NCBI GenBank assembly: GCA_963965975.1
Contig: OZ014412.1
Coordinates: 10,397,849-10,461,848 of the forward strand
Source: Xestospongia bergquistia
Lineage: Eukaryota; Porifera; Demospongiae; Haplosclerida; Petrosiidae
Reading direction: 5' to 3'
Length of the DNA stretch: 64,000 bases
In this document: positions 63,602 through 64,000 of the stretch, piece by piece
Numbering within the stretch: position 1 is the stretch's first letter
Layout: each line of letters opens with the position of its first letter
Made by a program: the position numbers and the translations under genes
The notes under the pieces: model-generated
The model's database searches: none
What the model saw: only the letters and a program-made list of their open reading frames with translations
What the model was told of the DNA's origin: nothing

Positions 63602-64000
63602 GTACAATGTGCATGTATAATGTGACCCAATATATCTGTGTTTAAAGCATGTTAAAATCTAAATGCACTTCATTCAACTCTGTTGCTATAGTAACTATTC
63701 TATGTATATATTAGAGCTTGCTGAGACTCTTGAAGGTATGGGTGGTGCTTTTATTATTAGAGAAGATGAAACAGAGATGGCTACTTGTACTCAAAACATA
63801 GCTTATACTACTGGTAAGAAAACAGCCACCATTATTATCAATGTTATGTGTCACTTACTACAACAGGTGTTTTCTCAGCTTTGTTGAGGTATGTATTGAA
63901 GTTTAGTACTATGAATGCACCAAATCAAGAGAAGCTATTAAGATGCTCCTGTTTGACTTTACAGAAAATGGCCCGTGGAAATAGCAGGGTATACTACATA
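47981..64000 (+). CDS. ITPR: Inositol 1,4,5-trisphosphate receptor-like Ca2+ channel (N-terminal part)
   Basis: An ER Ca2+-release channel gene running off the right edge. Exons: 47981-48066, 48344-48405, 48706-48745, 48837-48870, 49140-49193, 49312-49383, 49612-49686, 49861-50091, 50187-50301, 50960-51061, 51385-51497, 52780-52845, 52894-52987, 53202-53266, 55526-55573, 55699-55773, 55828-55863, 56268-56387, 56637-56677, 56777-56888, 57061-57116, 57705-57768, 58268-58337, 58507-58541, 58698-58793, 59290-59358, 59408-59603, 59952-60049, 60151-60282, 60341-60515, 61375-61447, 61505-61559, 62153-62277, 62323-62509, 62776-62920, 63715-63866 and 63965-64000: 1135 codons in phase. Trefoil/MIR-type N-terminus ([23 protein letters not shown]), then RIH-type helices. 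The K508/R511 pair is kept (NKMLR, residues 489-493); other IP3 contacts look changed. The donor at 59358 is GC (AAG|GCAAGT). The border at 59603/59952 is the least certain. Residue comparisons are by eye. Confidence 0.88.
53600..55201 (-). mobile_element. Decayed Penelope-like retroelement in a receptor intron
   Basis: On the minus strand the readings run: [20 protein letters not shown] and [10 protein letters not shown] (54.9-55.2 kb, start of the Penelope RT region), FTKNAFFFN (about 54.7 kb), [14 protein letters not shown] (a degraded form of the YIDD-type catalytic block, about 54.57 kb), then a Cys/His-rich stretch and NVIYLISCT with CGL (about 53.8 kb), the start of a GIY-YIG nuclease domain, followed by a MNGHRS-like remnant. 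Many stops and frameshifts. Antisense to the host gene and confined to the intron 53267-55525. A (G)n run sits at 54767-54786. Confidence 0.8.
56900..57000. repeat. (AT)n / (ATAC)n / (ATGT)n microsatellites of the receptor introns
   Basis: A compound microsatellite lies between two receptor exons. Similar (AT)n or (TC)n runs in the same gene are at 48896-48912, 49262-49290, 50131-50165, 58165-58240 and 62757-62775, several directly forming the polypyrimidine or AT tract ahead of an acceptor. Confidence 0.9.
59079..59276. repeat. Minisatellite, ~10 x 20 bp, in a receptor intron
   Basis: Units of ACATGTATGTTGGTAACTAT with point variants, one carrying a 4-bp insertion. It ends 14 bp before the acceptor of exon 59290-59358. 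Each unit contains a small ACATGT palindrome. Confidence 0.9.
60526..60619. repeat. 47-bp tandem duplication in a receptor intron
   Basis: Two adjacent, nearly identical 47-bp copies (GTATACAGTAAACATGCTGC through ATAAAAATTCAC) lie just after the donor at 60515. The second copy changes one base (AAG to AGG). The remainder of the intron to 61374 shows nothing else. Confidence 0.9.

Overview
The window looks like nuclear DNA of an early-branching animal, most likely a demosponge of the Amphimedon type. It is strongly AT-rich. Genes are built from many short exons with GT-AG introns, often only 40-300 bp. They are packed closely on both strands and surrounded by microsatellites, MITEs and relics of DNA transposons. 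The species assignment is inference from style and gene families. All functional names come from reading translations by eye, without database searches.

Left part (1-7.2 kb): the 3' two thirds of NPRL2, a GATOR1 subunit that restrains TORC1 (eight exons, + strand), with two MITEs, a 4 x 37-bp tandem repeat and a transposon-derived ORF in its introns. It is followed by a complete eight-exon major-facilitator transporter gene, loosely MFSD8/CLN7-like (4217-7232).

Tandem duplication (5.75-19.1 kb): a unit of about 6.5 kb, running from inside exon 6 of the transporter through a minus-strand gene for a secreted/membrane protein (IgGFc-binding domain, Calx-beta-like exons, one TM helix), has been duplicated head to tail. 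The second transporter copy lacks its 5' half. Each copy of the minus-strand gene carries its own single frame lesion. An older relic of the same gene family lies in both units.

Middle (19-28 kb): a non-autonomous hAT element with an exact 8-bp target duplication, a decayed FN3/TM gene on the minus strand, a hAT transposase fragment, a complete Ig/FN3 type I membrane protein gene (22157-24587), and a three-exon avidin-like gene (26919-27531, minus). The avidin gene keeps most biotin-pocket residues but has an in-frame UGA where streptavidin has the biotin-binding Ser88.

Pseudogene field (29.4-46.2 kb): fragments of two expanded families, both on the minus strand. One has an N-terminal beta-helix-like ectodomain and a C-terminal multi-pass membrane domain. 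The other is an unrecognised family with a short hydrophobic N-terminus, a Cys/Trp-containing exon and coiled coils. Almost every copy contains stops or frameshifts. Between them lie tandem repeats, hairpins and an orphan CCAAT/E2F/ACGCGT promoter-like cluster.

Right part (48-64 kb): a large + strand gene for an inositol 1,4,5-trisphosphate receptor-like calcium channel. About 36 exons (~1135 residues of the N-terminal cytosolic part) are visible and the gene runs off the right edge. One intron holds a decayed Penelope-like retroelement with GIY-YIG remains. Several residues that contact IP3 in vertebrate receptors look replaced.
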